Assembly: GCA_018857735.1 (NCBI GenBank)
Contig: JABMCL010001087.1
Coordinates: 1,761,501 to 1,825,500, forward strand
Length of the DNA: 64,000 bases
Reading direction: 5' to 3'
From: Alviniconcha marisindica
Taxonomy: Eukaryota > Mollusca > Gastropoda > Provannidae
In this document: positions 1 through 48,269 of the stretch, in pieces
How the letters are laid out: every line of letters starts with the position of its first letter
Position numbering within the stretch: position 1 is the first letter of the stretch
Translations under genes and position numbers: made by a program
The notes under the pieces: model-generated
Told to the model about the DNA's origin: nothing
The model's database searches: none
What the model saw: only the letters and a program-made list of their open reading frames with translations

Positions 1-205
1 TCAGGCCGCACTGTAAAAAGCTACAGTCACTGATGCGACAAGAGCGCAGTGAGTCTGCTCGAGAGCGGAGAATAGCGCAATATAAAAGCGATCAACAACG
101 TCTGCTCCCTCTTCCCCCACCTCCATACCCCTTTCTCCCCCTTCTCCCCGTCCCTCATAAGCCTTGTGGTTTCTGTGGACGTTAAGCACCATGTTTACTT
201 ACTGT
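1..205 (+). repeat. SINE fragment, 3' part
   Basis: Positions 105-205 match, in opposite orientation, the 3' half of the SINE copies at 2736-3050 and 3650-3968. They end in the same GTGGACGTTAAGCACCATG block and a TTAC-rich tail. Positions 40-90 resemble the reverse complement of 2213-2262, a different short repeat. No coding potential is seen. Confidence 0.6.
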
Positions 206-258
206 TTTATGTGTGAGCCGGTTTGGCCTAGCGGTATGGCATTAGGTTGGTAACCGGA

Positions 259-305
<47 letters not shown>

Positions 306-306
306 G

Positions 307-361
<55 letters not shown>

Positions 362-392
362 TGTGTGTGTGCGTGTGTGTTCAAGGTCGGAT
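206..392 (+). repeat. SINE head interrupted by a (GT)n microsatellite
   Basis: Positions 208-258 are a tRNA-like head (GAGCCGGTTTGGCCTAGCGG, box A-like) that runs straight into a GT microsatellite at 260-378. The same head is seen in reverse at about 3045 and 3965. Beyond the microsatellite the SINE body is missing. Confidence 0.55.
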
Positions 393-1585
393 TATGTTGG
401 ACGTTATAAACTGTTCCGCACCACTCCCTTCGTGATAGCAGTATAACTTTGTTAACCTTTGCCGGCTCATACTTCTGTCCCCGACCTTGACAAAAACCAG
501 ACCAAAACAAAACGCACAAAAAAATATTTGAAAATTCGGCGAGCGAACGTTTCAACGTTCAGAGTCGTGCGCGAGTTATGACACTGTTCACCAGACTCAC
601 TGAAAAGCCCTTCCGGCGTGTTCATCACGTCGTGACTCCGACTGTGTCGGCGACGGCTCTGGTTCTGCATGTACCAAGACGTGCAGTGATGTCTCTCACC
701 CCTTTTTGTCACTGTTTCGCTAATTGGGGAGGGCAATTGCCGAGACAGTGCCCATAAATTACATCAGTGATTCATGCTGTGCATAAACAGGGACCATGCA
801 TATAATTATACACGTGTACAAATGCAACGCCGGGCTCCAAGGTCATAAAACTGGTATGAGGAAACAGGTCGGACACATGCTAAGTTCATGACCACGACTC
901 CTCCGTCCCTGATTCAATTAACCCAAGCAATTTGTTATATACTATGATAGTGAACCAGCACTGAAGCAAAGTTTCCTCAACATGCATATTCTAAACGGTT
1001 CAGAAGGTACAGGCCAGACAGATCACGAAGCGGTTCGTGAGAGAGATGACGATTGGATACTGGCTATGCAGAAAACACCGTCCAGTGTCTCAGTTCACCT
1101 GTCGCACATTGCCGCTTCACTGATGATCAGCTGCGCAAGAGGTACGTGCTCACATCACCTGGTGAAAAATATCAGTGGACACGGAAGACGTCTGGGTAGT
1201 TGTGCGTCACAATTGACGATATTTTGTGCATCCGTCAGTTTCCGTCGTTGACTCTGTCAAGTCGTGTCCCAAATTGAACGCAAGAGCAACGGAACATTTT
1301 AAAGGAAATATTGCCGTCTCAAAATAGGGTTTGTCCATAACTGAGGCCGGCCCTTCTCCAGCAGGTGAAGGAGGTCAAAATAAAAATTTAGCATCGACGA
1401 TTTTGTTTTCAAATGCTGCGTTGATTTTGATTTTGTTTACAGATTACGATGCGGTTCGTGAGAGAGATCACGATTGGATACTGGCTATGAATACTGTTTT
1501 ACAGCAGAGTCACGCTTACCTTCACTGGCGCAAGAGTGACATTTATCGTGTTTTTGTTTTTCGTTGTTTTTTTCTTTTTTTCTTT
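393..1585. other. Intergenic, no gene seen
   Basis: No exon-like or conserved coding sequence is recognised. Positions 1030-1068 and 1450-1490 are a diverged direct repeat sharing GCGGTTCGTGAGAGAGAT followed by ATTGGATACTGGCTATG. Confidence 0.4.
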
Positions 1586-1587
1586 AA

Positions 1588-1660
1588 CAGTCGAGTCCCG
1601 CTTACTATCACTGACGCAAGAGGATTTCCTGCGTCAGTGACGGTAAGCGGGACTCGACTG
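1588..1660. repeat. Inverted repeat (31-bp arms)
   Basis: Arms at 1588-1618 and 1630-1660 are reverse complements with two mismatches (29 of 31), separated by 11 bases. Both mismatches would be G-U compatible in RNA. A related motif, CTTACCTTCACTGGCGCAAG, lies at about 1516-1535, so this may be part of a small repeat family. Confidence 0.8.
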
Positions 1661-2586
1661 ACTTGAGGGGTCACAGTTTTTGTTTGTTTGCTATTTGTTG
1701 TTTTCTACTTTAACAGTCGAGTTATGGAAGAAGAAAAGAAGAAGAAAAACAAACAGCAAACAAAACAACAACAACAACAAAAACAACCCACAGCAACAAA
1801 CAAAAACACGTCAAGTGTCACTGTTGGCCCTGGATACCCGCGGCCTTTTGTTCTCGTTCCTCGGGCGACGTGACCTCGCAACTTTTGTTTTTCATTAAAA
1901 TGAACACTTGTCGAGCGCTTACCTCGAGATGAGCCGTAAGCACATCACAATGGCGACTATGGTTCCTATGTCCCTTTGACAACATTACTACGCCGTGAGC
2001 ATGATTTTTGCGCTCTGCAAGTCTACAGTCATTAAATTATTATCATGATCATCATCAGCAACATGAATTTCGAGCGTAACATGTGCGTTGCGAATAGCGA
2101 TAAAGACATTTGACTGATTTTGTGTGTGTGTGTGTGTGTGTGTGATTTAATTTATTTATCTGAACATTAATTTTGTCGAGCGCCTTATCTCGAAGCGCTT
2201 AATTCACAATGGCAACTATAGCGTTATTCTCTGCTTCTGAGCAGATCCACTGCGCTCTAGTCGTATGCAACTCTAAATGCACAGCGAGATTCTGAATATC
2301 CACAGAGTGGCTACAGCGGTGTTTAGTTGTTACATGGCTGGTGCCACGTGAAATTGCTACCGTCTTGGCGCAAGTTCTGTGTACACTATACAGCTTTACA
2401 CCACTTTACAGCGTCACTTTATTCGAAACCACATTTGTAGGGTGCATGTGTTTTAGTTGTAACCTGCTACCTGCACTTTTGGCAGAATGTCTGGGATCTT
2501 TTACGTGCTACTGCGGTAACATCGTCGGGGGTGGAACGGATACCGAAATAAGAGTCAACACAGAAAGCTGAACCTAGAAATAAAAC

Positions 2587-2660
<74 letters not shown>

Positions 2661-2740
2661 CCCCACCGCTCCTGTCAAAACTCAGACCCGAGACTTTTCG
2701 ATCAAGAGTCCGGTGCTCTACCACCGAGCACTCCGCAAGT
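2587..2740 (-). repeat. tRNA-derived SINE head plus (GA)n
   Basis: On the - strand, 2738 down to about 2665 reads like a tRNA 5' half with GCTCGGTGGTAGAGCACCGG (box A-like) followed by a degenerate T-arm region. It continues into a (TC)n run, read as (GA)n at 2587-2659 on the + strand. A functional tRNA is unlikely because no closing acceptor stem is visible. Confidence 0.45.
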
Positions 2741-3050
2741 AAAGTAAACATGATGCTTAACGTCCACAGAAACCGTACGGCTTATTAGGGACGGGGAGAG
2801 GGGGGTATGGAGGTGGGGGGAGAGGGAGATTATATACCTATCGCTACACTGTCACCACCAGAATGACTTCTGCGTTAAGATGGGCAGCGATGAGAGCCAT
2901 TTTAATGTTTCAGTTGGAAGTGATGGACGAAGTCACAAGACTGTCCACAAACCACAACCTTTTTGAAGAGAAAGGAGAGCCGAAGCGGTATCGAACCGAG
3001 ACTCCTTCCGCTTACCAGCCTAACGCCTTACCGCTAGGCCAAACCGGCCC
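2736..3050 (-). repeat. SINE, near full length
   Basis: Read on the - strand it has a tRNA-related head (box A-like CCTAGCGGTAAGG, box B GGTTCGATACC at about 2990-3000), a body, and a 3' end with GTGGACGTTAAGC followed by TTTAC repeats. It is alignable by eye to 3650-3968 and 53130-53388. About 315 bp, the best-preserved copy in the window. Confidence 0.75.
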
Positions 3051-3069
3051 ACTAGCACTGCGCTTGTCA

Positions 3070-3103
3070 CATGGACCTATATGTATATATATATAGGTCC
3101 ATG
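3070..3103. repeat. AT-rich palindrome
   Basis: The arms CATGGACCTATAT and ATATAGGTCCATG are perfect reverse complements around a short TA core. It directly follows the SINE head at 3050. Confidence 0.8.
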
Positions 3104-3649
3104 GCTTGTCATGTAAAGTGGCGGTGCACGCAACACGGGCAAGTCTTAACATTTAATTGTTACTGCTTGATGTGTGCAGTCAGTTCCGTTATGCGCCGCT
3201 AATGAAGTCAAGTTTAAAAGGACTGAATATTAAAATCAAGGTAAACTAAAATCAAGGGAAACATTTTAAAACAAAATTCTTGATTTGAAGTTTTTATTTT
3301 GCTATACCTTTATACTGTTATTCAGAATACTCGAAAGTTGGCTATTTCCTTTCAAACAAACGTCTTAATTTCTGATTTTTCACTTTATCTCCTGCTATCC
3401 GTGGAGGCAAAAAACACAACAACAAAAGTTTTGAGAAGGCTAGTGTGCCGCTACCACCACTGTCATTCGGCCATCACCGTGACGCTGTGCCTTGAGGCTT
3501 TTGCTTTTCACTCAAAGCATGCTGACCGCTGTCACACTCCGAGCATCGCTCCAAACTCGGCCAGATTTAGTTACGCCACTGAAGCGGCACTCTTTATCTC
3601 CGCGCAGCTGTCCAGCAACGCGGTCAGCGCCCTCCGAAAGGTTCGGTAA

Positions 3650-3968
3650 TAGTAAACATGGTGCTTAACGTCCACAGAAACCACAAGGCTTATTAGGGAC
3701 GGGGAGAACAGGGGGTAAGGGGTATGGAGGTGGGGGGAGAGGGAGATTATATATACCTATCGCTACACTGTCACCACCAGAATGACTTCTGCATTAAGAT
3801 GGGCAGCGATGAGAGCCGTTTTAATGTTTCATTAAGTGTGAGGGACAGTCACAAGACCGTGTCCACAAACCACAACTTTTGAAGAGAAAGGAGAGCCGAA
3901 GCGGTATCGAACGAGGTCCTTCCGCTTACCAGCCTACCGCCTTACCGCTAGACCAAACCGGCTCTCGA
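3650..3968 (-). repeat. SINE, near full length
   Basis: Second - strand copy of the 2736-3050 family, with the same head, body (CACCAGAATGACTTCTGC) and TTAC-type 3' end. The box B region is mutated (one base lost relative to the 2736 copy). Confidence 0.75.
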
Positions 3969-4311
3969 AAGGTTCGGGTACTAATAATTTTTTATGACTG
4001 TAGAAGCAACCTAGCGCCAAAGCACGCACGTAAACATGAGACGCATCCACCCCGGGTAAAAAAAAAGAAAAAAACTTTCCGTCTCGATTCAAACGATTGT
4101 GGTTTTATTTGCGCTGGTGTAAATTTTGTTGGCGGCTATAAGTGACACGCCTTGTTTTATTTGAGTTCAGTTGTTTGTAACAACTTACTACTGTTTGAGC
4201 ACCAAGAAAAAACTGCTCGTTAGCTGACAGTTTTCTGGATCCTATGGCGTAACTAGTATTTAGTTAGTGGTTGAAGGAAGGATGTCGTAAACCAGTGCTT
4301 GGAGTTTGGAC

Positions 4312-4610
4312 CGCTGTGTGAGCCGGTTTGGCCTGCTTCAAGCAGAGGACATCAATTCGATTCCCTACTTCGGTTCTCTTCAAAAGTTGTGGCTTCTATC
4401 TGTCTTTTTTTGACTTTGCTCCCTACAACTAATGAAATTAACATGAATGCCTCTCGAGTCATCGCTGCCCATGTTAATGCAGAATCACTCTGGCTGTGGC
4501 TGTGTAGCGTTAGGCATAGTTCCCCCTGCCCCCATCTCCTGTCCGGATCTCGGTCCCCGCCTGTAAGGGCCGCACCGGAGACAACCTGACGGCGTTAAAG
4601 AGGACCGTCT
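4312..4610 (+). repeat. SINE, diverged copy
   Basis: Begins with GTGAGCCGGTTTGGCCTG, loses part of the tRNA-like head, then keeps ATCAATTCGATTCCC (box B-like) and a diverged body (ATCGCTGCCCATGTTAATGC). An old + strand member of the same family. Confidence 0.55.
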
Positions 4611-5044
4611 AACGAAAGAACGTCACTGAGTACGAACAGCGACGAAAGGCCACGGCTGCATGGACACACGGCCTACACACAGCCAGCCAATTAAAGCCCA
4701 CTGAATACTACCATGGACCCACACTTTAACAGCCCGCTAGTTAAAGCCCATTGAAACTTTGTGATGAGGAACTGGGTAGCTGGACAAACTTGGTGGAGAT
4801 TAAACTGACTCAGCAACACCCAACAAACCCTTAGGCCTACTGCGGAACTAAAGTGTGAATAACTCCACAAAGACCATGGTTCCAAAGCGACACACGATCT
4901 AATACTGAAGTTCACTCACAGCTGGCAGAGTGCTTGCTCGTGGCGAACACTGATATGACGTGCTTACTTCATTAGAGACGAGCTTATAAGGATTCATTCA
5001 AACTGGGTGCTGCAGTCTGTTTTATTCAGTGGTAGGGTCAACAG

Positions 5045-5105
5045 TAAGTAAGTAAACATGGTGCTTAACGTCCACAGAAACATAAGGTTTATTAGGGACG
5101 GGAGG
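5045..5105 (-). repeat. SINE 3' end fragment
   Basis: About 60 bp matching the family 3' end, with the AAGTAAGTAAACATGGTGC block. No head is present. Confidence 0.6.
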
Positions 5106-5496
5106 GTCAACAATGTCAAAGCAGGTTAAACTAGGAGAAAGAAGCTGTGCTTTGCGATCCCAGGGAGGCAACTGCAAGTACAACTCCACACGGCCTGGTT
5201 GTGATTGAGCGTTCTCGGGCTCTCTCTCAGAGCTGGTATCAGTTGGTCCAGCTGCACAGGCTAATTCAATAAGTCATGATAACGTCCTCTCGTACGTCGA
5301 CTCCCCCCCCCCCCCCATTCTCCTCCACCCTCCAACCCCCATCCCTTCGTGTGATCATCACCTGGCGTCTACAGACGGGCACAAATAAAAAATACGTACA
5401 GAAAAGCGGTGTCTATCACTTTGCGGTGCTAACTAGGTGTCACAAAATAGAGTGAGTCAGTCTAGGCTACGAATGAAGACTGATTAACACTTGAAC

Positions 5497-5499
<3 letters not shown>

Positions 5500-5575
<76 letters not shown>

Positions 5576-5967
5576 CCTCGTGTCCGGCTTATCCCCGTCC
5601 CGCCAACTGAAACGCAACCAGACTAAACTACAATTAACATTAGGCGATTAAAATCAAACCAACTAGGCCTATAACTATGCAAGTTATTGTTAACAGCGTA
5701 TAACTAATTAGTTTAATACAATATGCGTGTTTATCGTTATTTCTGTTAATGTAATATAAAAGAGTATGAGTTTATAAGGCGCTTACACCTAACATGAGCC
5801 CCGAGCGCACAATACAAAAACAATGGAGTCGACAAAATATGCGGCCGAAAGGCCAAGAGCACAATCAAACCCTACTAATCACATAAACAAGCACACTACA
5901 TTTCATTTGACGTCTTTCTCATCACTTCCAACACACACACACCGCTACACACACACACACACACACA

Positions 5968-6008
<41 letters not shown>

Positions 6009-6075
6009 GTACACACACACACACACACACACACTGACACACACACACCCGCACACACCCACTACACACACTGAC
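5500..6075. repeat. (GA)n and (CA)n microsatellites
   Basis: (GA)n at 5500-5573 with one slip, and a (CA)n-rich tract at 5930-6075 with short interruptions. Between them lies AT-rich sequence with a short SINE-like piece at 5779-5815 resembling 2176-2200. Long dipeptide reading frames here come from the repeat. Confidence 0.9.
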
Positions 6076-6649
6076 CTCCCCCCCACACACATACACACCG
6101 TATATATGTGTCGGAGCCCTGCGCGTCGTACAGTCCCTTAGAGGTAAAGTCACCCAAGTACAAAAATAGCAGGAAGTCATGTAAATGAAACCCACGCAGA
6201 AGAAATGTATTTTTCCTTCCCTTCTGTCATAGGTGTTTATGGAGAAAAGCTTACGCCGACGTAAATAATTTGCTTTTCGTTAAAATAGCCGATCAAAACG
6301 AGCTGCTCCCTTTTCGCACGCTATCCGAAGTGAGCCGAAGTGTCAAAGATCGTGCACCAGGTGGTTTGCCGAGAAAATAATCAGCTAATATACTTTGGGT
6401 CACAGTGACTGAATGAACTGTCAGACTTTTCCACTCATTCACAGGCCAGTCAGTGCAGTTAACAGATCAATTAGACAAGCTTATAACACTGAGCGGATGG
6501 TAGGCTAAGCATATTAAAAATGTTATCGTTTGAACTAAAGATCACATCCCGTATCTCAGTTCAAGAAAAACGCAAATAAAGTAAATGCTGAATTGAAGGG
6601 ACAACTGAGAAAGATGGTGTTTGGTGATGACCAGTCATAGGAAATAAGA

Positions 6650-6815
6650 GAGCCCAGGCGAAATCAAGAGGAGGGAGGTGAGCTGGACTCTCACGAAGAA
6701 GTTAGACTGTCATTCAGTTGCGGGTCCAGGCGAGATCAAGAGGAGGGAGGTGGTGCTGGACCTTCAAGACAGCCCAAGAGAGATCAAGAGCAGGGAGGTG
6801 GAGCTGGGCTCAGAA
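6650..6815 (+). repeat. Minisatellite, 3 units
   Basis: Three diverged units of about 60-70 bp share a core like GAGATCAAGAGGAGGGAGGT (about 6662, 6731 and 6781). Confidence 0.75.
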
Positions 6816-7034
6816 AGTTGGACTATCCTTTGCTTCAGTTGTTCCCCAACAGTTGTGCTACGGACATTGTCTCTGTGATTCGCTCTGCTCCGCACAGCAG
6901 TTGATACAGTAATTGCGGAGTACACTAGTTGCTTAGCAATGGCGAGGTTCCCACTGCCTTGACGTAGTTGTTCTGGTGGTCGGCCACGGCCTCATCAGTC
7001 TTTTGAGGGTCGGATTGCGCGGAACGAGCCACTC

Positions 7035-7115
7035 TCTCTCTCTCTCCCCCCCCTTCCCCGTCCCTAATAAGCCACCTCGCTTCTGTGGACGTAAAGCAAC
7101 ATGTTTATTAATTTT
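7035..7115 (+). repeat. SINE 3' end fragment
   Basis: Matches the family 3' end: CCCGTCCCTAATAAGCC, then CTTCTGTGGACG and an ATGTTTATTAAT tail. Confidence 0.6.
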
Positions 7116-7239
7116 ACTATGTATGAGTTAATCAAGTTGCCCTGCTGGCGTCTCGCATGAACTCCCGCCGTCATTGCAGTCAGGAGACTGGCCAGCACTG
7201 GTCTGTCAAACGCGCCGTCACGGTTTGCTGTCTACCGTA

Positions 7240-7290
7240 CTTTAAGCAAAGATTATAAATACAAAGTGTATTTATAATCTTTGCTTTAAG
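7240..7290. repeat. Near-perfect palindrome, 24-bp arms
   Basis: Arms 7240-7263 and 7267-7290 match at 23 of 24 positions around a 3-base loop. The AT-rich stem contains AAAGATTATAAATACA. A cruciform-prone palindrome or tiny mobile-element remnant are both possible. A microRNA precursor is less likely because the loop is only 3 nt and the arms are short. Confidence 0.8.
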
Positions 7291-8067
7291 GCAAGAAGCG
7301 CCGAAAGGTTTATAAAGGGAGATAAAAACAAAAGAAACACTGTGGAGTAGATTTGAACACTTTGTTGGGGACCGCAGGGGCCGGAAGGCGGGGGGACGAG
7401 GGTGCGGATCAGAGAGGGGTGCGGGAAAGAAAGGGACCTTGTTACGTCGTCAGTATGGGAAATCAGGGAGTTTTAGCTGGTTACCAGTCTACCGTGCTGG
7501 TTAAGATTATGTCAGTAACTCAGGTGATCTGATGTCCGTGAAGATGTGTTTACAGATGTTCTATACAGCTACTATTCACTGACGGTGTTTTTAAAACCGG
7601 TTTTTAAAAACTGTGTACCTCATACGCAAACGTGTAGGAAAAAACAGCAACAAAAACCGTGTGTATGGGTCAATTATTTTTGCGTCCATGTAAAACGTGC
7701 AAGAAGCAGCGATCCGACCGCCCCGTGAAGCCCCCCCCCCCTCCCCTTCCCCCCCCACGTACCCGGGCTCCAAAGACCTGCTGCTGTCCCCTCTACACCA
7801 CGAGGTCCCTCGTCACCAGCGTGAACGCCGTCTGCACTGGTCAGTAGTTTTGTCCGGCCGGTCCCTCAGTTTAGATCCAGCTAGACCTACTGATCTTGAC
7901 TGACCGTTATCATTATGTCAGCTCAGTGACTGAAGCCCCTTTCACACATCACGGAACTCCGCAACTTAAAGCAAATGGTAACCAGTTTTTATTTTTGCAA
8001 AGTCACTCACATGCTGATTCTCTGTCTCTCTGTCTCAGTGTCCGTCTGTCTCTCTCTTAGTAGACGG

Positions 8068-8068
8068 C

Positions 8069-8101
<33 letters not shown>

Positions 8102-8179
8102 AGTGTCACGTGTTAGAGAGTGAGTAACTTACCGTGTGTTTACGCCCAGTCAACCACTACAGTTATGTCAGGGCGACTT

Positions 8180-8219
<40 letters not shown>

Positions 8220-8235
8220 CGAACGAACGATTTTT
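8068..8235 (+). repeat. (GT)n, SINE core fragment and (GA)n
   Basis: (GT)n at 8070-8100. At 8124-8175 is a fragment of a second SINE-like family recognisable by CGCCCAGTCAACC, also at 26395-26460 (reverse), 41660-41735 and 55290-55345. (GA)n follows at 8188-8213. Confidence 0.6.
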
Positions 8236-8400
8236 TTATATTTATTAACGAGGGTAATGGAATAAGTACCGTACTTATGATACTATCATATGATACTGTA
8301 TGATACTTTTTTTTTTATACATCCAGCCCTCGGGCAAGAACAAACAAACAAAGACAACAAAAACAGTCGAAAACGAAATACTGAATTATAAACTCAAATT

Positions 8401-8467
8401 CTTTACACACACATACACAGCACCGATCAGCTAGTGACGCATACATGCACGGCGCACGTGCACACGC

Positions 8468-8505
<38 letters not shown>

Positions 8506-9565
8506 CGCCGACTATTACTTCCAAGTCATTGTTTCTCATAACAGCGACATTTTGTTTCCTTGGCTAAATATTCGCGTGTCATGATAGATAGTTGCTACTT
8601 GGAGCTATGAATTGAAAACTAAGGCCAAGTTCAAGCACAGCAAGCCTGCGCGGGCACTGTTGTGACTCAGTCATGTAGTTCTCAGTCCGTCTAGATATGT
8701 TCCTGTCGGTTGGTGGCTTGTCTAGCCCTTTGATTTTTTACCGCTTATGCCTATGTCATCAAGCAGGCTACGCGTCTCTAAAAATGATAAATTAAACTCA
8801 GTGAAAACTAGTGCGAATTGCGTAAAATACTAGGTGACTTCAGTCGGCTGCCGGCATGGGAACGGCCGGCACGCAAACACTGAAAACACTGAAAAGTAGA
8901 CTCAGTGGGATAGAATAGCTTCAGTCAGTGTCATCTACTAGTGACAACCAGAGGACAATTTCGGCTGTTGTTTTGTTCTGTAGTCTCTTTGCTGTTCTTT
9001 TTCTCTCTCTTCCCTTTCTTTCTTTCTACATGACTGTCCCGTGCGTGTGACAGTGTGTGTGTGTGTGTGTCAGTGTTGTGTGACAGCAATTCAGGTCTCA
9101 GTGGCCGGTGGCCTGTCACACAACACACACACACACTGTCACACGCACGGGCACACACACATAAGTAAGTAAACATGGTGCTTAACGTCCACAGAAACCA
9201 AAAGAGCTTATTAGGGACGCCGGGTATGCACGGCCGGCGGGTTCAAGCCACTGCCGCCGCGCATTTTTATAGTACGCACGGTATTCGCGCAGTGTCCGGC
9301 ATTGGCCGGTGAAACTGAATCATACCGCGGCAGGGAGAATCCCGTTTCTTTCCCTGTTCGGCACCGGCAGTACTAATTGAACACTTACACACGCAAGGCT
9401 CCGACAGCATGTCAATGTGTACGTTCTGCGTGTGCACGTGCGCCGTGCATGTATGCGTCACTAGCTGATCGGTGCCGTGTATGTGTGTGTAAAGACCAGG
9501 CTACAAAAAAGAAAGAAAGGGAAGAGAAAAAAAGAACAGCAAAGAGACTACAGAACAAAACAACA
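8401..9565. repeat. Nested inverted repeats upstream of MAP3K4
   Basis: Three inverted pairs were read directly. 8401-8470 pairs with 9425-9494 (about 70 bp, nearly identical). 8965-9029 pairs with 9501-9565 (about 60 bp, a few indels). 9038-9086 pairs with 9113-9151 (GT-rich core with CCCGTGCGTGTGACAG ends). A SINE fragment sits between them. Together they suggest inverted duplication within 1.2 kb. Confidence 0.8.
9165..9222 (-). repeat. SINE 3' end fragment
   Basis: The AAGTAAGTAAACATGGTGC block followed by AACGTCCACAGAAACC. Same family as 2736-3050. It lies inside the inverted-repeat nest. Confidence 0.65.
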
Positions 9566-9759
9566 ATAACAATAACCAACAATAACCAACTAACAAACAA
9601 GATACTGTTACTTAGACGGGAGGCAGAGATTTCCGGGCAAACACTGCAAAGTGATGAATCATTGTTTGTCCAACATTTGTCGTCTGCAACTGCGGTCAAC
9701 GCACCTGCCCGCAAGGTCTCGTTTGCGAGGCGTGAACGAGCGATACTAACATTCCGATA

Positions 9760-45850
<36,091 letters not shown>

Positions 45851-48203
45851 TCCATGGTGTGGAACAACCTGGGCAAGAAGCACCACTTCATACCCAAAGG
45901 ATTATCACTGGGAGTAAAGAGGTGCATGTTGGAACGATAGAAGTCGGAAATCCGGCAAATTGGGAGTGGGCTGCGGCATTTAAATGCCGGAAGAATTGTG
46001 TTGATTTGTAGAAATCTCGTGACCAGCTCACGGTAGAGAAGCGAGGCAAGACTATGGCTTGTGATGTCCGACAAAGTTCTTTCCCTTATGCGAAATTTCG
46101 GTTGGGGGAAAAAACTTCTACAATCTTACACCCCCCAAAATTTGATATTCACTGATGAATGAACTGGGCCAAAAACATCACTTAGTGCCCACAGGTTCAT
46201 TGGAGGAAATGTGATCTATCAATGTAGGACAAATCTGGCACGAAGCCTCACTTTCTGCCCCTGTGGAAATAAGAAGTTTTTGCGACAGGTCTTATGGAGA
46301 CATAGTTCAGGAGCTGTGTGAGAGTCAAGGTGGCCGTCCAGGGCTGTCCGTCCTAACAAGGCTTCTGTGGACGTAAAGATTTATTGAACCACCAGGTTGG
46401 TCACAGCTTGTCCCTAATGTGTCAGCCGACATCTGAGGACATTAAGCATCACTTCATCAACATCTTATGGAGTAAATTACTTTACAAGCAGTTGAAACTT
46501 TTGTTTTGAAAGTTACATTTATGTGTAAACTTGAAGAACAATAGTATGTAAATGTAACTGGACAAACATTTTTAATATTTAAAATATTCCATTGGATGGA
46601 TGGATTGATATTTTTCTGCTGTGAGTAATAGCTCATTAATATTTTTCTGTTGTGAGTAATAGCTCACACAGTCTGCATCATTGTTCTGAGCAGTTTTGGT
46701 AAAAACCTTTCAGCACTGGAGAGGCTGGACAGAGTGCTGTTGTACAGTTTTATTAAATAAGCATACATTGCGAGTATGCTTTCTGTTGTACATTGTACAT
46801 ACGTATTACATATGACAATGAAGTCGCTGCAAATTGTAGTGAAATGGTGGTAACAGTGTGCAAATGGTTGTCTTGCCAAGTGATTTGGTGTGTGCTGAAT
46901 TTGTTAACTGTATCTGAATTGAAATGTGAACCTAGAAGTAGCTTCCGCGATAGTCTCACAATCTTATTTCTCGTGCATGCTGTCAACATGCTTTCACGGC
47001 GTAGGCTGGTCCTACTTCTTTGTTTAGTGGTGCAAGTTGTCAGGTCTAGTTGAAAAGTTTAAGCCACTTTAAAAAAAAAGTTTACACAATATACAGATTT
47101 TCAAAAGCCTGATTAAAATATATCCACAAAACCTTTGTGCTGCAATGCCCATATGCTTCAGTGCACATGGGACGTGTGGAAATCATGCCTACTGTGTGTA
47201 CAAATAATCAAGTTTTTGCTAAAGTATTAATTGCAAATCAGTTTTGCTCCAGTGGTCAAATAGATGCCACCAAATGTTTTATGAATGGTGTGTTTCAGTT
47301 TGGCCAAAAATATGTTATTCTCGATTAGTTTTAAATAGCAAAAAAATAATTAAAAGAATAAGGGGGGTAGCCAGCAGGCCATTTGCCAAGTATAGGAGGA
47401 GAGGTGATATCAGTGAACTGCACTGAAGTGCTTGTCCACAAAGTCAGTGATTTGTCAGTTTCATTACCAATTTTTTGAAGCTGTCGCCTACACATCAAGA
47501 GTCCATCAATTCATCCAGTTCTAATTTATGAAACACTCAGTATGCTACGCTATCTCCTTGGAAATTAAATTGCTTAACTGGCTTAGCTCTATTTGATTTT
47601 GAATGATATTTCATGAACTGGGCCAAGATGAGAGGGCAAACGTGGAATGTTGGTCTTTTTTAAAAAAAAAACAACTCACCTGTGCTTATTTTGAAGAAAT
47701 TTTGAAAGTGCAGTTTTTGTTAGTGGATCATGGAACAGAATGGTGTTTGCTGCATTTTCACTTTTTTCAGCCTTGGCCTTGCTGGTGATGGATCAGAATT
47801 ACCCAAATTAACAAAGGATTTGTGTAAGCCTTTGATAAAACAACAGAAAACTAACATACAGAACAACCAAAAAGTATGTGAACAAACCAAAAAGCAAATC
47901 CTTGAGTGTGTGCATGTGTGTGTGTGAGATTTTTAAGCTCGCTGGCTGGTCCGGAGTGAAGACCCACTTCTGAAGCAGAAATTTTGTCACTAGTGCCGGT
48001 TTTGTCATGGTACACAATGTATAGAGATTAAGATGCTGAAAGTCTCTGAAATGCCAGCTAGTATATTGCCTTCAACTTTTTATATATGGGAATGAAGAGA
48101 ACAACCAAGCCTGTGGTGTAATCAGTCCATATTTTTTTCTTCTTGTAATTGTTCACTGTTACATGAACGGTGTTATTGGTCAAGTCCAGTTCCATTCCTT
48201 TTC

Positions 48204-48269
<66 letters not shown>

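Noticed and set aside
261..446. Long dipeptide reading frames in GT, CA and GA tracts (also 5823-6195, 10630-10977, 42171-42467, 61822-62351)
   Set aside because: They are microsatellites read as codons and have no other coding signal.
2665..2740. Functional tRNA gene on the - strand (also 29215-29312, 25655-25740)
   Set aside because: Box A and box B-like pieces are present but no acceptor stem or full cloverleaf closes. SINE heads fit better.
9377..9759. Upstream + strand reading frame before MAP3K4
   Set aside because: It overlaps inverted-repeat arms and is not in frame with the MAP3K4 start. An in-frame TGA at 9733 separates them.
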